DNA of 35,726 bases from Bacteroidales bacterium (GCA_017552705.1 JAFZOY010000022.1:1-35726), one strand, 5' to 3'; positions 8,347-16,976 are shown, counted from the first letter of the stretch. The notes: generated by a model from the sequence alone, not told the origin. Made by a program: numbers and translations.

Positions 8347-9621
8347 ATGAACACAAAAAGTAATGGTACGTCGGCCGATGTGTTGTTGGGTTTGCAATGG
8401 GGCGACGAAGGGAAAGGAAAAATAGTAGATGTTTTAACACCGAAATATGACATTATCGCACGTTTTCAAGGTGGTCCGAATGCTGGTCACACTTTGGTTT
8501 TCAATAATGTAAAACACGTGCTCCACACGATTCCGTCGGGCGTATTCCGTCCAAATGCAATCAATATTATTGGAAACGGCGTGGTAATTGACCCGTTCAT
8601 CTTCAAGGAAGAAGTTGACAAACTTGCGGCACAAGGCATTGACGTAAAGAAAACGTTGATTATCTCTACCCGCGCCCACATTATTCTTCCGTCACACAAG
8701 GCATTGGACGAGGCATACGAAAACTCAAAAGGCGCAAACAAAATCGGTTCGACGAAAAAAGGTATCGGTCCTACATACACCGACAAAATTGCACGAACTG
8801 GCTTGCGCGTTGGCGACTTGCTCAACAATTTCGAGGAAAAATACAATCAATGCAAACAAACGCATTTGAATATTCTTAAAAATTACGAATACACATTCGA
8901 CATTGATGCATACGAAAAAGACTGGTTCGAAGGCATAAAACTCATTCAGTCATTGCAGATTGTTGACACAGAATTTTATGTAAACGATGCGTTGAATTCA
9001 GGCAAGACAATCTTGTGCGAAGGGGCTCAAGGAACATTGTTGGATATAGAATTCGGCTCATATCCTTTCGTAACTTCATCGAACACGATAACCGCTGGAG
9101 CCTGCACGGGACTTGGACTTGCACCAAGCAAGATAGGCGAAGTGTTTGGAATTTTCAAGGCATATTGTACACGTGTCGGCAGCGGACCGTTCCCTACCGA
9201 ATTGTTTGACGAAACTGGCGAAACGCTTCGTCAAAATGGTGGCGAATTTGGTGCTACGACAGGTCGTGCCCGTCGTTGTGGTTGGTTGGACTTGGTTGCG
9301 TTGAAATATGCTATCATGTTGAATGGCGTTACGCAATTGTTCATGATGAAAATCGACGTGATGAACGATTTCGATACCATTAAAGTTTGTACGGCATACA
9401 AATATAAAGGTCAAACAATCAATTACTTGCCTAACGATTTGGAAAATGCAGAGCCAATCTATACTGAATTCAAAGGTTGGAAGCAAGAATTGACGACGAC
9501 AAACTTTGCAGACTTGCCAAAAGAAATCAAGGATTACATCGAATTTATAGAAAAAGAGACTGGTGTTCCTGTAAAAATCGTTTCAATTGGTCCTGACAGA
9601 AACAGAACAATATTTAGATAA
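8347..9621 (+). CDS. purA: Adenylosuccinate synthetase
   Basis: PurA joins IMP and aspartate, using GTP, in the first committed step of AMP synthesis. The 424-residue protein begins its core with GLQWGDEGKGKIVD, the GTP-binding and catalytic loop. It continues with FQGGPNAGHT, the IMP-contacting STKKGIGPTYTDKIAR, CEGAQGTLLDIEFGSYPFVTSSN, and TTGRARRCGWLDL near residue 305. All hallmark segments are intact. The rseC gene begins 9 bases after its stop, so purA may head the rseC-rnf operon. Confidence 0.97.
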   Translation: MNTKSNGTSADVLLGLQWGDEGKGKIVDVLTPKYDIIARFQGGPNAGHTLVFNNVKHVLHTIPSGVFRPNAINIIGNGVVIDPFIFKEEVDKLAAQGIDVKKTLIISTRAHIILPSHKALDEAYENSKGANKIGSTKKGIGPTYTDKIARTGLRVGDLLNNFEEKYNQCKQTHLNILKNYEYTFDIDAYEKDWFEGIKLIQSLQIVDTEFYVNDALNSGKTILCEGAQGTLLDIEFGSYPFVTSSNTITAGACTGLGLAPSKIGEVFGIFKAYCTRVGSGPFPTELFDETGETLRQNGGEFGATTGRARRCGWLDLVALKYAIMLNGVTQLFMMKIDVMNDFDTIKVCTAYKYKGQTINYLPNDLENAEPIYTEFKGWKQELTTTNFADLPKEIKDYIEFIEKETGVPVKIVSIGPDRNRTIFR

Positions 9622-9630
9622 GATGAAATC

Positions 9631-10041
9631 ATGAGTTGCTCAATTGCCCACAAAGGTGTCGTCCAGTCTATTACGGACGATATGATTACGGTAGCGATTG
9701 CTACCGAATCGGCGTGCGGCGATTGTCATGCAAAAAACATATGTGGTTTTACCGAAATATCCGAAAAGGTCGTCCACGTACAAAACAAAGATTTCAAGAA
9801 CATTCAAATAGGCGATGAAATCCACGTAACAATGGATTCGTCATTAGGCACTCAAGCGGTATTATTGGCATACATAATACCGCTTTTTATTCTTATTGCT
9901 ACCCTATTCATCGGTCTAAAATTTTCTAACGAACTAATAGCCACTGTAATTTCGCTTACGCTTGTTGTTTGCTACTATGTGGTTTTATATAAAAAGAATA
10001 ACTTGTTAGAACGGAAATTCTCGTTCTCGCTAATACAATAA
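9631..10041 (+). CDS. rseC: RseC/SoxR-reducing-system family membrane protein
   Basis: The 136-residue protein has the RseC/MucC layout. An N-terminal domain with a Cys cluster (ACGDCHAKNICGF, residues 28-40) is followed by two membrane segments (about residues 75-95 and 100-118) and a basic end. In many Bacteroidota an RseC-like gene precedes the rnf genes; in other bacteria RseC works with Rnf to reduce SoxR. Here it directly precedes rnfB, with a 4-base gap, which supports a role with the Rnf complex. An earlier ATG at 9622 meets a stop after three codons, so 9631 is the start. Confidence 0.88.
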   Translation: MSCSIAHKGVVQSITDDMITVAIATESACGDCHAKNICGFTEISEKVVHVQNKDFKNIQIGDEIHVTMDSSLGTQAVLLAYIIPLFILIATLFIGLKFSNELIATVISLTLVVCYYVVLYKKNNLLERKFSFSLIQ

Positions 10042-10045
10042 AACT

Positions 10046-10891
10046 ATGACGATAGTACATTCCATATTACTTCTTTGCATAATCGGCATAATCGCCGGAC
10101 TTGCATTGTATTTCGTCGCAAAGAAATTTAAGACGGATGAAAATCCCCTTTATGGTGAAGTTGAATCCATGTTGCCCGGCGCAAACTGCGGTGGCTGCGG
10201 ATTCCCTGGTTGTAAGAAATTCGCCCAGCAACTTGTTGACTCGCCTTCGCTTGAAGGACTGAATTGTACCGCGGGCGGAGCCGACACGATGAATAAAATC
10301 GGTGTTTTTCTGGGTAAATCCGTTGAAAGTGCCGAAATACGTGTTGCCGTAATCAAATGTAAAGGTTCGTGCGACAAACGGCCAAAGACAATCAACTTTG
10401 AAGGAATTTCGTCGTGTGCGTTCGCCGCAAGCCAAATTTCGGGCGACACGGCTTGTTCATTTGGCTGTATCGGTTTGGGCGACTGCGAAAGAGCGTGTCA
10501 GTTTGGTGGAATAAAAATCAATCCTGAAACGAAACTGCCGGAATTTGATACAAAAATCTGTACGGCCTGCGGTCAATGTGCAACGGCTTGTCCGCGACAC
10601 ATCATCGAGTTACGCAAGACGAACAAGAAAGATATGAAAATCTATGTCGGTTGTTCCAACAAGGACAAAGGTGCCGTTGCCCGAAAAGCATGTACCGCCG
10701 CCTGCATAGGTTGTGGGAAATGTGCGAAAGTATGTGCGAACGAGGCAATTACCGTAACCGATTTCTTGGCATACATCGACCCTGAAAAATGCAAACTGTG
10801 TAGGAAATGCGTCGAAGAATGTCCTACAGGTGCAATTATAGAAACAAACTTTCCTCCTCGTAAGAAGAAAGAAGAAGAACCAACAAATTAA
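10046..10891 (+). CDS. rnfB: Rnf electron transport complex subunit B (iron-sulfur protein)
   Basis: Rnf couples electron flow between reduced ferredoxin and NAD+ to ion pumping across the inner membrane. RnfB is the likely entry point for ferredoxin electrons. The 281-residue protein has an N-terminal membrane helix and a 4Fe-4S domain with NCGGCGFPGCKKF (about residues 48-60). Several Cys motifs follow, including CTACGQCATACPRH, CIGCGKCAKVCANE and CKLCRKCVEECPTG, which bind 4Fe-4S clusters as in ferredoxins. The C-terminus is basic and acidic (PRKKKEEEP). It sits second in the rseC-rnfBCD block. Confidence 0.96.
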   Translation: MTIVHSILLLCIIGIIAGLALYFVAKKFKTDENPLYGEVESMLPGANCGGCGFPGCKKFAQQLVDSPSLEGLNCTAGGADTMNKIGVFLGKSVESAEIRVAVIKCKGSCDKRPKTINFEGISSCAFAASQISGDTACSFGCIGLGDCERACQFGGIKINPETKLPEFDTKICTACGQCATACPRHIIELRKTNKKDMKIYVGCSNKDKGAVARKACTAACIGCGKCAKVCANEAITVTDFLAYIDPEKCKLCRKCVEECPTGAIIETNFPPRKKKEEEPTN

Positions 10892-10903
10892 ATCTTTTTG
10901 CGT

Positions 10904-12262
10904 ATGAAAACCTTCCATATCGGTGGTGTACACCCGAAAGAAAACAAATTATCAAAAGGTAAAAAGATTGAACTTGCCCCTCTCCCAGAGGTTGTCACGA
11001 TACCTATGGCACAACATATCGGCAAGCCGGCGAATCCCGTCGTTGCTGTTGGCGACACAGTGAAAGTCGGTACCAAAATCGGTGAAAGCAGCGGTTTTGT
11101 TTCTGCCAATATTTTTTCTTCGGTTTCGGGAACAGTTGAGAAAATCGACAACTTCCCCAACGTTGCTGGTTTCAAGCAACAGATGATTGTGATAAAAAGC
11201 GACGGAACCGACACGTGGGAAGATACGATTGACCGTACCGATACGGTTGTGAACAATATGGATTTCACTGCCGACGAGATTAAGGCAAAAATTATCGAGG
11301 CAGGTATTGTGGGAATGGGCGGCGCCACATTTCCTCTTGGTGTGAAACTATCACCTCCTCCAGGTGTTGTGATTGATTCGCTTTTGATAAACGGTGCCGA
11401 ATGTGAGCCGTATTTGACTGCCGACCATGCACTGATGCTCGAAAAATCCGAGGAAATCTGCATTGGCGTTGAATTATTGAAAAAAGTTCTGAATGTTCCT
11501 ACCGCAAAAATCGGTATAGAAGTCAACAAACCCGACGCAATACAAAAAATGACCGAAGTTGCCGCCAAATTCAACGGAATAAAGGTCGTTCCCCTCAAGG
11601 TGAAATATCCACAAGGAAGTGAGAAACACCTTATTCAGGCACTGACGGGGCGCGAAGTTCCATCGGGACAACTCCCTGGCTCTATCGGCTGCGTTGTGAG
11701 CAACGTGGCGACGACATTTGCCGTATATGAGGCTGTTGAGAAAAACAAACCGTTGTTTGAACGTGTTGTAACGGTTACGGGTACTGCCCTGCCAAATCCG
11801 TCGAATTTATTGGTGCGTATGGGAACAAGCACTGCAAATGTGCTTGCAGCTGTTGGCGGTATGCCCGAAAATACGGCAAAAATCATTTCTGGCGGTCCTA
11901 TGATGGGAAAAGCAATCCAAAACCTTGAAGTTCCAATAATGAAAGGCTCTTCAGGCGTTTTGTGCATGACCGAGGCAGAAGCCCATCGCAAGAAAGAAAG
12001 CAACTGCATCCGTTGTGGTCGTTGCGTTGACGGCTGTCCAATGGGATTGGAACCATATTTATTGTATGCCTTGTCAAAAAAGAATATGATTGCAGAATTG
12101 AACGAGCATAACATCCGCGACTGTTTTGAATGTGGCTCTTGTTCGTTCTCCTGCCCTGCACACAAACCGTTGCTCGACTATATTCGATTAGGAAAGGCTA
12201 ACGTTATGCAAATGATTAAAAAAGAAGAGGCTGCAAAAGCACAACAACAAGAAAAGAAATAA
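10904..12262 (+). CDS. rnfC: Rnf electron transport complex subunit C (NADH-binding)
   Basis: RnfC is the peripheral subunit thought to exchange electrons with NAD(H). From the ATG at 10904 it has 452 residues. The N-terminal barrel-sandwich part has FHIGGVHPKENK, and the flavin/NAD-binding part has GIVGMGGATFPLGVKL and LINGAECEPYLTADHALM. A soluble-ligand-binding segment follows, then two 4Fe-4S motifs (CIRCGRCVDGCPMG and CFECGSCSFSCPAHKP). A TTG two codons earlier (10898) could also start the frame, but the ATG 12 bases after the rnfB stop is more likely. Confidence 0.96.
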   Translation: MKTFHIGGVHPKENKLSKGKKIELAPLPEVVTIPMAQHIGKPANPVVAVGDTVKVGTKIGESSGFVSANIFSSVSGTVEKIDNFPNVAGFKQQMIVIKSDGTDTWEDTIDRTDTVVNNMDFTADEIKAKIIEAGIVGMGGATFPLGVKLSPPPGVVIDSLLINGAECEPYLTADHALMLEKSEEICIGVELLKKVLNVPTAKIGIEVNKPDAIQKMTEVAAKFNGIKVVPLKVKYPQGSEKHLIQALTGREVPSGQLPGSIGCVVSNVATTFAVYEAVEKNKPLFERVVTVTGTALPNPSNLLVRMGTSTANVLAAVGGMPENTAKIISGGPMMGKAIQNLEVPIMKGSSGVLCMTEAEAHRKKESNCIRCGRCVDGCPMGLEPYLLYALSKKNMIAELNEHNIRDCFECGSCSFSCPAHKPLLDYIRLGKANVMQMIKKEEAAKAQQQEKK

Positions 12263-12280
12263 CTTTAAAGATTTAGAGAT

Positions 12281-13249
12281 ATGTTAACAGTTTCTCCATC
12301 TCCTCATTATCAATCAGATACGAACACACGAAAATTGATGTGCAACGTACTGATTGCCCTTCTTCCCGCTTGTATATTTTCAATCGTGGTATTTGGCATT
12401 TCTGCCTTGATTTCAATGCTCACGGCTGTTATTTCCTGCGTATTCTTTGAATTTGCCATAAACAAATGGTTGTTCAAAAACGAGGACTATTCCATAAAAG
12501 ACTGTTCGGCAATCATTACGGGCGTGCTTCTCTCCTTCAACTTGCCAAACACCTTGCCGATATGGATGGTTATTATTGGTAGTTTGGTCGCTATCGGCAT
12601 TGCAAAAATGTCGTTTGGCGGTTTGGGATGCAACATTTTCAACCCAGCCCTGGTTGGTCGTGTATTCTTGTTGGTTTCGTTCCCTGCCGACATGACAACG
12701 TGGACAAAAGTGCAGGATTATTCGGTTGACGGCACGACTGGCGCCACGCCACTCGGTTTGATAAAAGAAAGCATTAAAAGCGGTAAAATGCTCACCGACA
12801 TTGACTTACCAACAGTACAAGATATGGTTTTCGGTAACATCGGCGGTAGTTTGGGGGAAATCTCCGTTATGGCACTTGTGATTGGAGGAATCTATTTATT
12901 ATGTACCAGAACAATTACATGGCACATTCCTGTGAGCGTGTTAGGTTCAATGTTCATTTTGGCAGGAATTATGCATGCCGTTCATCCAGAAATCAATGCC
13001 AGCCCGTTGTTGCATATCTGTTCGGGAGGTGCAATGCTCGGCGCAATTTTCATGGCGACAGACTATTCAACATCGCCAATGACAAGTTTGGGCAAAATCA
13101 TTTTCGGTATTGGTATCGGAGTTTTGACAATCATTATCCGAAGATTTGGAGCATATCCAGAGGGAATGTCGTTTGCCATATTGATTATGAATGCCATTGT
13201 CCCTCTTATCAATAAAATCAAACCACATCGTTACGGCGCGAAAAAATAG
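12281..13249 (+). CDS. rnfD: Rnf electron transport complex subunit D
   Basis: RnfD is an integral membrane subunit with covalently bound FMN. The 322-residue protein starts with the conserved SPSPHYQSDTNTRKLM segment and has about ten hydrophobic helices. It carries the FMN-attachment motif TTGATPLG, in which Thr156 should carry the flavin. The family signature GGLGCNIFNPALVGRVFL is at about residues 108-125. It begins 18 bases after rnfC. In typical Bacteroidota clusters rnfG follows directly; here rnfG is 3.1 kb further on, behind opposite-strand genes. Confidence 0.96.
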   Translation: MLTVSPSPHYQSDTNTRKLMCNVLIALLPACIFSIVVFGISALISMLTAVISCVFFEFAINKWLFKNEDYSIKDCSAIITGVLLSFNLPNTLPIWMVIIGSLVAIGIAKMSFGGLGCNIFNPALVGRVFLLVSFPADMTTWTKVQDYSVDGTTGATPLGLIKESIKSGKMLTDIDLPTVQDMVFGNIGGSLGEISVMALVIGGIYLLCTRTITWHIPVSVLGSMFILAGIMHAVHPEINASPLLHICSGGAMLGAIFMATDYSTSPMTSLGKIIFGIGIGVLTIIIRRFGAYPEGMSFAILIMNAIVPLINKIKPHRYGAKK

Positions 13250-13278
13250 AGTTTTTCATCCAAAGGGATTCCTTCTAA

Positions 13279-13626
13279 TTATAGCAATACAGCTGCACAA
13301 TCCCGAATGCGATTTAATTTCTTTATCAGTTTCTCGTCTTGCTTTGCGACTTGCAGATTATATTCTATTTGAAGACGGAGCCAAATATTGGCATCTATCC
13401 CCAAAACTTCCTGCAATAGAATGGCATATTCGGTATTAACAGGACGTTTTCCGTTTAGAACTTCATTCAAAACGGTATATGACACGTTCATTTTTTCAGC
13501 CAATTTTTTTTGGGTAATATTCCGACTGTCTATCTCATCTTTAATCAATTCTCCGGGATGAATTGCAAACGACGACGATAGATTATTGGCAATTTTTGTT
13601 GGTTCTATATTTTTGTAAGTTATCAT
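13279..13626 (-). CDS. higA: HigA-type antitoxin (XRE-like DNA-binding protein)
   Basis: The 115-residue protein has the HigA/VapI layout. The segment HPGELIKDEIDSRNITQKKL leads into a helix-turn-helix (KKLAEKMNVSYTVLNEVLNGKRPVN, about residues 38-62), and the end has the typical DANIWLRLQIEYNLQVA. HigA-type proteins neutralise the partner RNase and repress their own operon. It lies 6 bases after the toxin gene on the same strand, the toxin-first order typical of higBA. Its 3' end faces rnfD, with only 29 bases between the two stops. Confidence 0.88.
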   Translation of the reverse strand: MITYKNIEPTKIANNLSSSFAIHPGELIKDEIDSRNITQKKLAEKMNVSYTVLNEVLNGKRPVNTEYAILLQEVLGIDANIWLRLQIEYNLQVAKQDEKLIKKLNRIRDCAAVLL

Positions 13627-13632
13627 AGTCCT

Positions 13633-13944
13633 TTATTTATAATGGTTTGAAAGTTCTAATATGTTACACACAGTTATCATTTCGTTTTCCTTATCCACAA
13701 TAAATTCAATTCTATATTTATCATTTGCACGAATTGACGAAATTCCTTTTTTATCACCTGTTAAAACCTCATAATTCAAAGACTTTATGGGAAACAAGTC
13801 CTCTATTTTATTTACAACCTTCAAATAATTTATTCCCTTTTGATATCCTCGAACCACATTCGGTTGAAATCTATGTTTTTTGTCTGACGTACTTCCCTTT
13901 TCATACAATTCCGACAAGTAATCTTGCGTGAATACAACTATCAT
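13633..13944 (-). CDS. higB: HigB/RelE-type toxin (mRNA interferase)
   Basis: The 103-residue protein has features of the RelE/HigB fold: a central VVRGYQKGINYLKVVNKIEDL helix, then LNYEVLTGDKKGISSIRANDKYRIEFIV, ending in VCNILELSNHYK. HigB-type toxins cut mRNA on the ribosome. It is intact, and higA follows after 6 bases. A TATATTTG box (13964-13971) lies about 20 bases before the start. The pair sits inside the rnf cluster on the opposite strand, which suggests that it was acquired. Confidence 0.85.
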   Translation of the reverse strand: MIVVFTQDYLSELYEKGSTSDKKHRFQPNVVRGYQKGINYLKVVNKIEDLFPIKSLNYEVLTGDKKGISSIRANDKYRIEFIVDKENEMITVCNILELSNHYK

Positions 13945-13963
13945 TTTCGACTTTTTATTTATG

Positions 13964-13971
13964 CAAATATA
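13964..13971 (-). promoter_or_regulatory. Predicted -7 box of the higBA promoter
   Basis: The minus strand reads TATATTTG, an exact TAnnTTTG match, 20 bases upstream of the toxin start. No clear TTG was seen at the -33 position. Confidence 0.5.
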
Positions 13972-14140
13972 AACGTTTTTTGAAATAATTCGACATTTTG
14001 CGAATTTTTTCAGTATAAAAATGTCTGGGCTTAGTTAAGCACAAAATAAAGCCCCCCTCACGAGAATCCCTTAATAGAGCATTGTGCATCAAACAAACAG
14101 ACACCTTGCTTTAAATGTACTAACCATTGATTGTGTGGAC

Positions 14141-14170
14141 AGATGCCTCACTACGTTCGGCATGACGACG
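14141..14170 (+). repeat. REP-like repeat, left copy
   Basis: The segment with CCTCACTACGTTCGGCATGACGACG matches, in inverted orientation and with a gap, the copy at 14249-14286. Core words shared after inversion are CTCACT, GTTCG and ATGACG. Confidence 0.5.
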
Positions 14171-14187
14171 CCATTGGGAAGATGAAA

Positions 14188-14228
14188 AACGAAAAGGGAA
14201 AAATGCTCTGCATTTTTCCCTTTTCGTT
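14188..14228 (-). terminator. Perfect 19-bp hairpin, probable terminator of the BspA-like gene
   Basis: Two perfect 19-base arms (14188-14206 and 14210-14228) flank a TCT loop. On the minus strand the hairpin is followed by TTTTCATC, so it can end the BspA-like transcript, which stops 57 bases upstream. The stem is unusually long for a simple terminator. Confidence 0.6.
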
Positions 14229-14248
14229 CCTTTTATCACCCTAAGCCC

Positions 14249-14286
14249 CGTCATCTCGAACGAAGCGGAGCGAAGTGAGAGACCTC
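14249..14286 (-). repeat. REP-like repeat, right copy
   Basis: The segment contains TCATCTCGAACGAAGCGGAG and then CGAAGTGAGAGACCTC, with internal near-palindromes (CGAAGCGGAGCG). It overlaps the stop codon of the BspA-like gene (14285-14287). It pairs imperfectly with the copy at 14141-14170, so the two could form a long stem around the hairpin at 14188-14228. I recall similar words as dispersed repeats in Bacteroidota genomes, but could not check. Confidence 0.5.
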
Positions 14287-15982
14287 ATGACCGAACAACA
14301 ACCTTCACCGTTTCGCCATCTATCACCACAAAATACACCCCTGCCTTGAGGTTTGCATTTGCGATTTTCTGACCTGAAACGGTTACCACAAATGCTGGTG
14401 CTTCGCCATTTACGAGGACTTGACCGTTTACGATTGTAACAGCCGTGGCGTTGGAAACGCTTGTAATAGCTGTTTCTTTATCACTTTTTAAATTAAATTT
14501 GCTCCAGATTGGATCGCTTTTGTACAACGCAAGACTTTCGTTAGGAACAACTACAGTAAATTTATAATTATCAAAAGAATTTTCGGATATTTGGGGTGGA
14601 TTTGTTGCTAAAACAAAAAGTGTTTTTAGCGAACTGCATTGCAAAAATGCATAATTGCCTATACTATCAATTTTATTTGAGATAGTGTATTCAGTATTTG
14701 ATTTTGCAGATGGATAATAAATAATTGCTGTTTTTTCTTTGTTGAACAAAACTCCATCCTCGCTACTAAATGTGGCATTTTCTTCCGCCACCGTTATTTT
14801 TTCGATGCTTTGCAAATCACTCCCTGACCATTTAGTAACATTCTCGTGCAGTATTATCTCTTTTAAGTCAAAACATTTCCGAAAATTTAAAAGTGTGATT
14901 GACGATATTCCTTCTGGAACTACGTATGTTTCAATTGTTGGTGAAATCCATATTGGTCCAGCAATTGTATTTTTCTTTTTATTGTATCTATATAGAACAT
15001 TATCTATAACTTTATAATTCTGACAATTATCAGAAACTATAACACTTTCTAAATTTTCCAATCCCTCTACTACATTTGCAGAAAAGACCAAATTGTCAGA
15101 AAGAGTAACCGAAGTAATTTTTGAACAACCTCTAAACGCCTGCTCTCCTATTGTAGTCACAGTATTTGGCATAACTAAAGCACTTTCTTTCTCTGGAGAA
15201 CACCATACAAGTAAGGTAGGATTTCCATTTTCATCGGAAGAATAAAACACGCCGTCAATCAAATTTTCATTGCCCTCGGCAAATACAAGTTTCGCAGAAC
15301 AGTTATTTAAAAACCCACCGTTTTCCGTCGACAGATTACTTGCTGATTTTGGAATTCGTATTGTTGTATTTTCCGAGCAACCATAAAAAGCATCTGCTTC
15401 TATCGTTGTAACACCTTCTGGTATATTTATTTCCGATAATTTACTAAACGAGAAAGAAAAAGAAGCAACCGTTTTTAGTGTACTTGGGAAAGTAATGTTT
15501 CCAATTTTGCCCATTGGACACTGAATGATTGCGGAGATGTCTCTGTTATATAAAACACCATCTACTGAAGCATAATTTGGGTTACCTTCGGCAACAGAAA
15601 TTGTAGTCAATTTAGGACAACCATCCCAACATGCAGGGTTGCCGTAACCTCCGAATTGTATTAAACTTTCAGGAAGCGATATCTGCTCCAAATTCGCACA
15701 ATTACTAAAAATGACGTTTGTTATACTTGTTAATGTGTTTGGAAATGTCACGGATGTCATATTATTACATTCCGAGAATGCCCCATATTCTTGTATTGTA
15801 GTTACCGTGTAATCTCCCCACGTTGATGGAATTACAACATCACCAATTAAGGCATCTTTATCTACAATCTGTAAATTTCCATTTTCGTCAACTACAAAAC
15901 GTTCGTCTTTTTCTCCCGCAAATGCCTGTGTACAAAACATTAATAAAACATTCGCAATTGTAATACTTAATATTTTTTTCAT
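14285..15982 (-). CDS. Secreted BspA-like leucine-rich-repeat protein
   Basis: From the Met ending at 15982 the protein has 565 residues and a signal peptide (MKKILSITIANVLLMFCTQAFA). The body is a series of LRR_5/Treponema-type repeats of about 23 residues with the pattern xxIxIPxxVTxIxxxAFxxC, for example FPSTLKTVASFSFSFSKLSE and LPESLIQFGGYG. The last 60 residues (VTVSGQKIANANLKAGVYFV...) resemble a type IX secretion C-terminal sorting domain. BspA-like proteins act at the cell surface, for example in adhesion. A start three codons earlier (15991) is possible. It lies on the opposite strand inside the rnf cluster. Confidence 0.82.
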   Translation of the reverse strand: MKKILSITIANVLLMFCTQAFAGEKDERFVVDENGNLQIVDKDALIGDVVIPSTWGDYTVTTIQEYGAFSECNNMTSVTFPNTLTSITNVIFSNCANLEQISLPESLIQFGGYGNPACWDGCPKLTTISVAEGNPNYASVDGVLYNRDISAIIQCPMGKIGNITFPSTLKTVASFSFSFSKLSEINIPEGVTTIEADAFYGCSENTTIRIPKSASNLSTENGGFLNNCSAKLVFAEGNENLIDGVFYSSDENGNPTLLVWCSPEKESALVMPNTVTTIGEQAFRGCSKITSVTLSDNLVFSANVVEGLENLESVIVSDNCQNYKVIDNVLYRYNKKKNTIAGPIWISPTIETYVVPEGISSITLLNFRKCFDLKEIILHENVTKWSGSDLQSIEKITVAEENATFSSEDGVLFNKEKTAIIYYPSAKSNTEYTISNKIDSIGNYAFLQCSSLKTLFVLATNPPQISENSFDNYKFTVVVPNESLALYKSDPIWSKFNLKSDKETAITSVSNATAVTIVNGQVLVNGEAPAFVVTVSGQKIANANLKAGVYFVVIDGETVKVVVRS

Positions 15983-16171
15983 TTTTACCATTAATCAATA
16001 ATTAAATATCGCCGTCTATTATTACAACCTTAGACAAATTGTTGAAGTACCTTAGTTCTTATATGCACATAAAAAAAGCGTAGGCACTTATTCGTTTCAA
16101 TTATATATTGTGCTTACTATTTCTACTGCTTCATAGGCAAAAAGATTAAAATTTTCACAAATTCGTTTTTA

Positions 16172-16179
16172 CAAAGATA
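16172..16179 (-). promoter_or_regulatory. Possible -7 box for the BspA-like gene
   Basis: The minus strand reads TATCTTTG, an exact consensus match, but it lies 190 bases before the start and has no clear -33 TTG. Tentative. Confidence 0.3.
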
Positions 16180-16290
16180 GAAAAATTTACATGATTTCGT
16201 TCCTATTGAAACGAAAACAAATTTTACACTGATTGGAAATCAATATCAAAAAACCACCCCTGTCTCGGTTCAACGATACAAGAAAAATCT

Positions 16291-16298
16291 TATATTTG
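16291..16298 (+). promoter_or_regulatory. Predicted promoter of rnfGEA
   Basis: TATATTTG matches TAnnTTTG exactly and lies 31 bases before rnfG. A separate promoter is what the downstream half of a split operon would need. No good -33 TTG is visible. Confidence 0.5.
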
Positions 16299-16329
16299 TA
16301 ATCAAATAGACATAAAAAACTTCGTTGGT

Positions 16330-16956
16330 ATGGCACAGAAAATAGAATCTTCACTCAAAAATATGGTTATCTCACTTTTGGTGATAACCTTGGTTGCAGG
16401 ACTTTCGTTGGGATTTGTGCAGCAAGTCACCAAGGACCCGATAGCAAATGCCAAGCAACAGAAGGAAATTGAGGCTATTTCAGCCGTCGTTCCCGAATTC
16501 AACAACAATCCGTTGGAGCAACCTATACCAGCAATTATTTATATTGACGAAGTAAATTTCCCCGTCGTTTATACAGCAAAAAAAGACTCGGTAGTTGTGG
16601 GTTACGCCGTTTTGGCGACTTCGTCGGGATTTGGCGGAAACGTGCGGATTATGGTCGGTTTCACTCCCGACGGCAAAATTTACAACACCTCGGTGGTTTC
16701 GCACCAAGAAACGCCAGGATTGGGCGACAAAATGACAACGGAAAAATTCCGCTCGCAATTCCTTGGTTTTGACTGCAAAACACAAAAAGCACGGGTGAAA
16801 AAAGACGGCGGCGACATTGATGCACTTACGGCTGCAACCATCAGTTCCCGCGCGTTTTGCGCCGCTATAAATAAGGCATATCGGGCATTTTGCTATGTAA
16901 CGAAAGATGAATCAGGCCTTGACGCAGAATCAGGTGCCACAAAACATAATAATTAA
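16330..16956 (+). CDS. rnfG: Rnf electron transport complex subunit G (FMN-binding)
   Basis: The 208-residue protein has an N-terminal membrane anchor (MVISLLVITLVAGLSLGFVQQ) and a periplasmic FMN-binding domain. In that domain, HQETPGLGDKM is followed by the attachment motif LTAATISSRAF. Thr170 is the expected flavin-bearing residue; the motif reads TAAT where many members have SGAT. The gene resumes the rnf cluster after the inserted block and is followed by rnfE after 19 bases. Confidence 0.95.
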   Translation: MAQKIESSLKNMVISLLVITLVAGLSLGFVQQVTKDPIANAKQQKEIEAISAVVPEFNNNPLEQPIPAIIYIDEVNFPVVYTAKKDSVVVGYAVLATSSGFGGNVRIMVGFTPDGKIYNTSVVSHQETPGLGDKMTTEKFRSQFLGFDCKTQKARVKKDGGDIDALTAATISSRAFCAAINKAYRAFCYVTKDESGLDAESGATKHNN

Positions 16957-16976
16957 GAATTAAAAATTAAGAATTA
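16950..16976 (+). repeat. AT-rich repeat, left of rnfE
   Basis: The stretch from the rnfG stop to the rnfE start is built from AATTAAGAATTA-like units. It matches, in inverted orientation and with few differences, the copy at 17612-17642 on the other side of rnfE. Confidence 0.5.

Larger units (their letters stand above)
13945..14284. other. Intergenic region between higB and the BspA-like gene
   Basis: This 340-base stretch has no gene. It holds the higBA promoter near 13964, a pair of inverted repeat copies at 14141-14170 and 14249-14286, and between them a long perfect hairpin at 14188-14228. Nothing was recognised in 13985-14140. Confidence 0.6.
15983..16329. other. Intergenic region between the BspA-like gene and rnfG
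   Basis: This is an AT-rich, divergent intergenic stretch. It holds two exact TAnnTTTG boxes, one facing each way (16172-16179 minus, 16291-16298 plus). A small palindrome, TTTCGTT and GAAACGAAA, lies near 16195-16215. No small ORF or RNA gene was recognised. Confidence 0.5.

Noticed and set aside
10888..11598. Long minus-strand frame opposite rnfC
   Set aside because: Antisense shadow of rnfC; Ser/Thr/Pro-rich with no family features.
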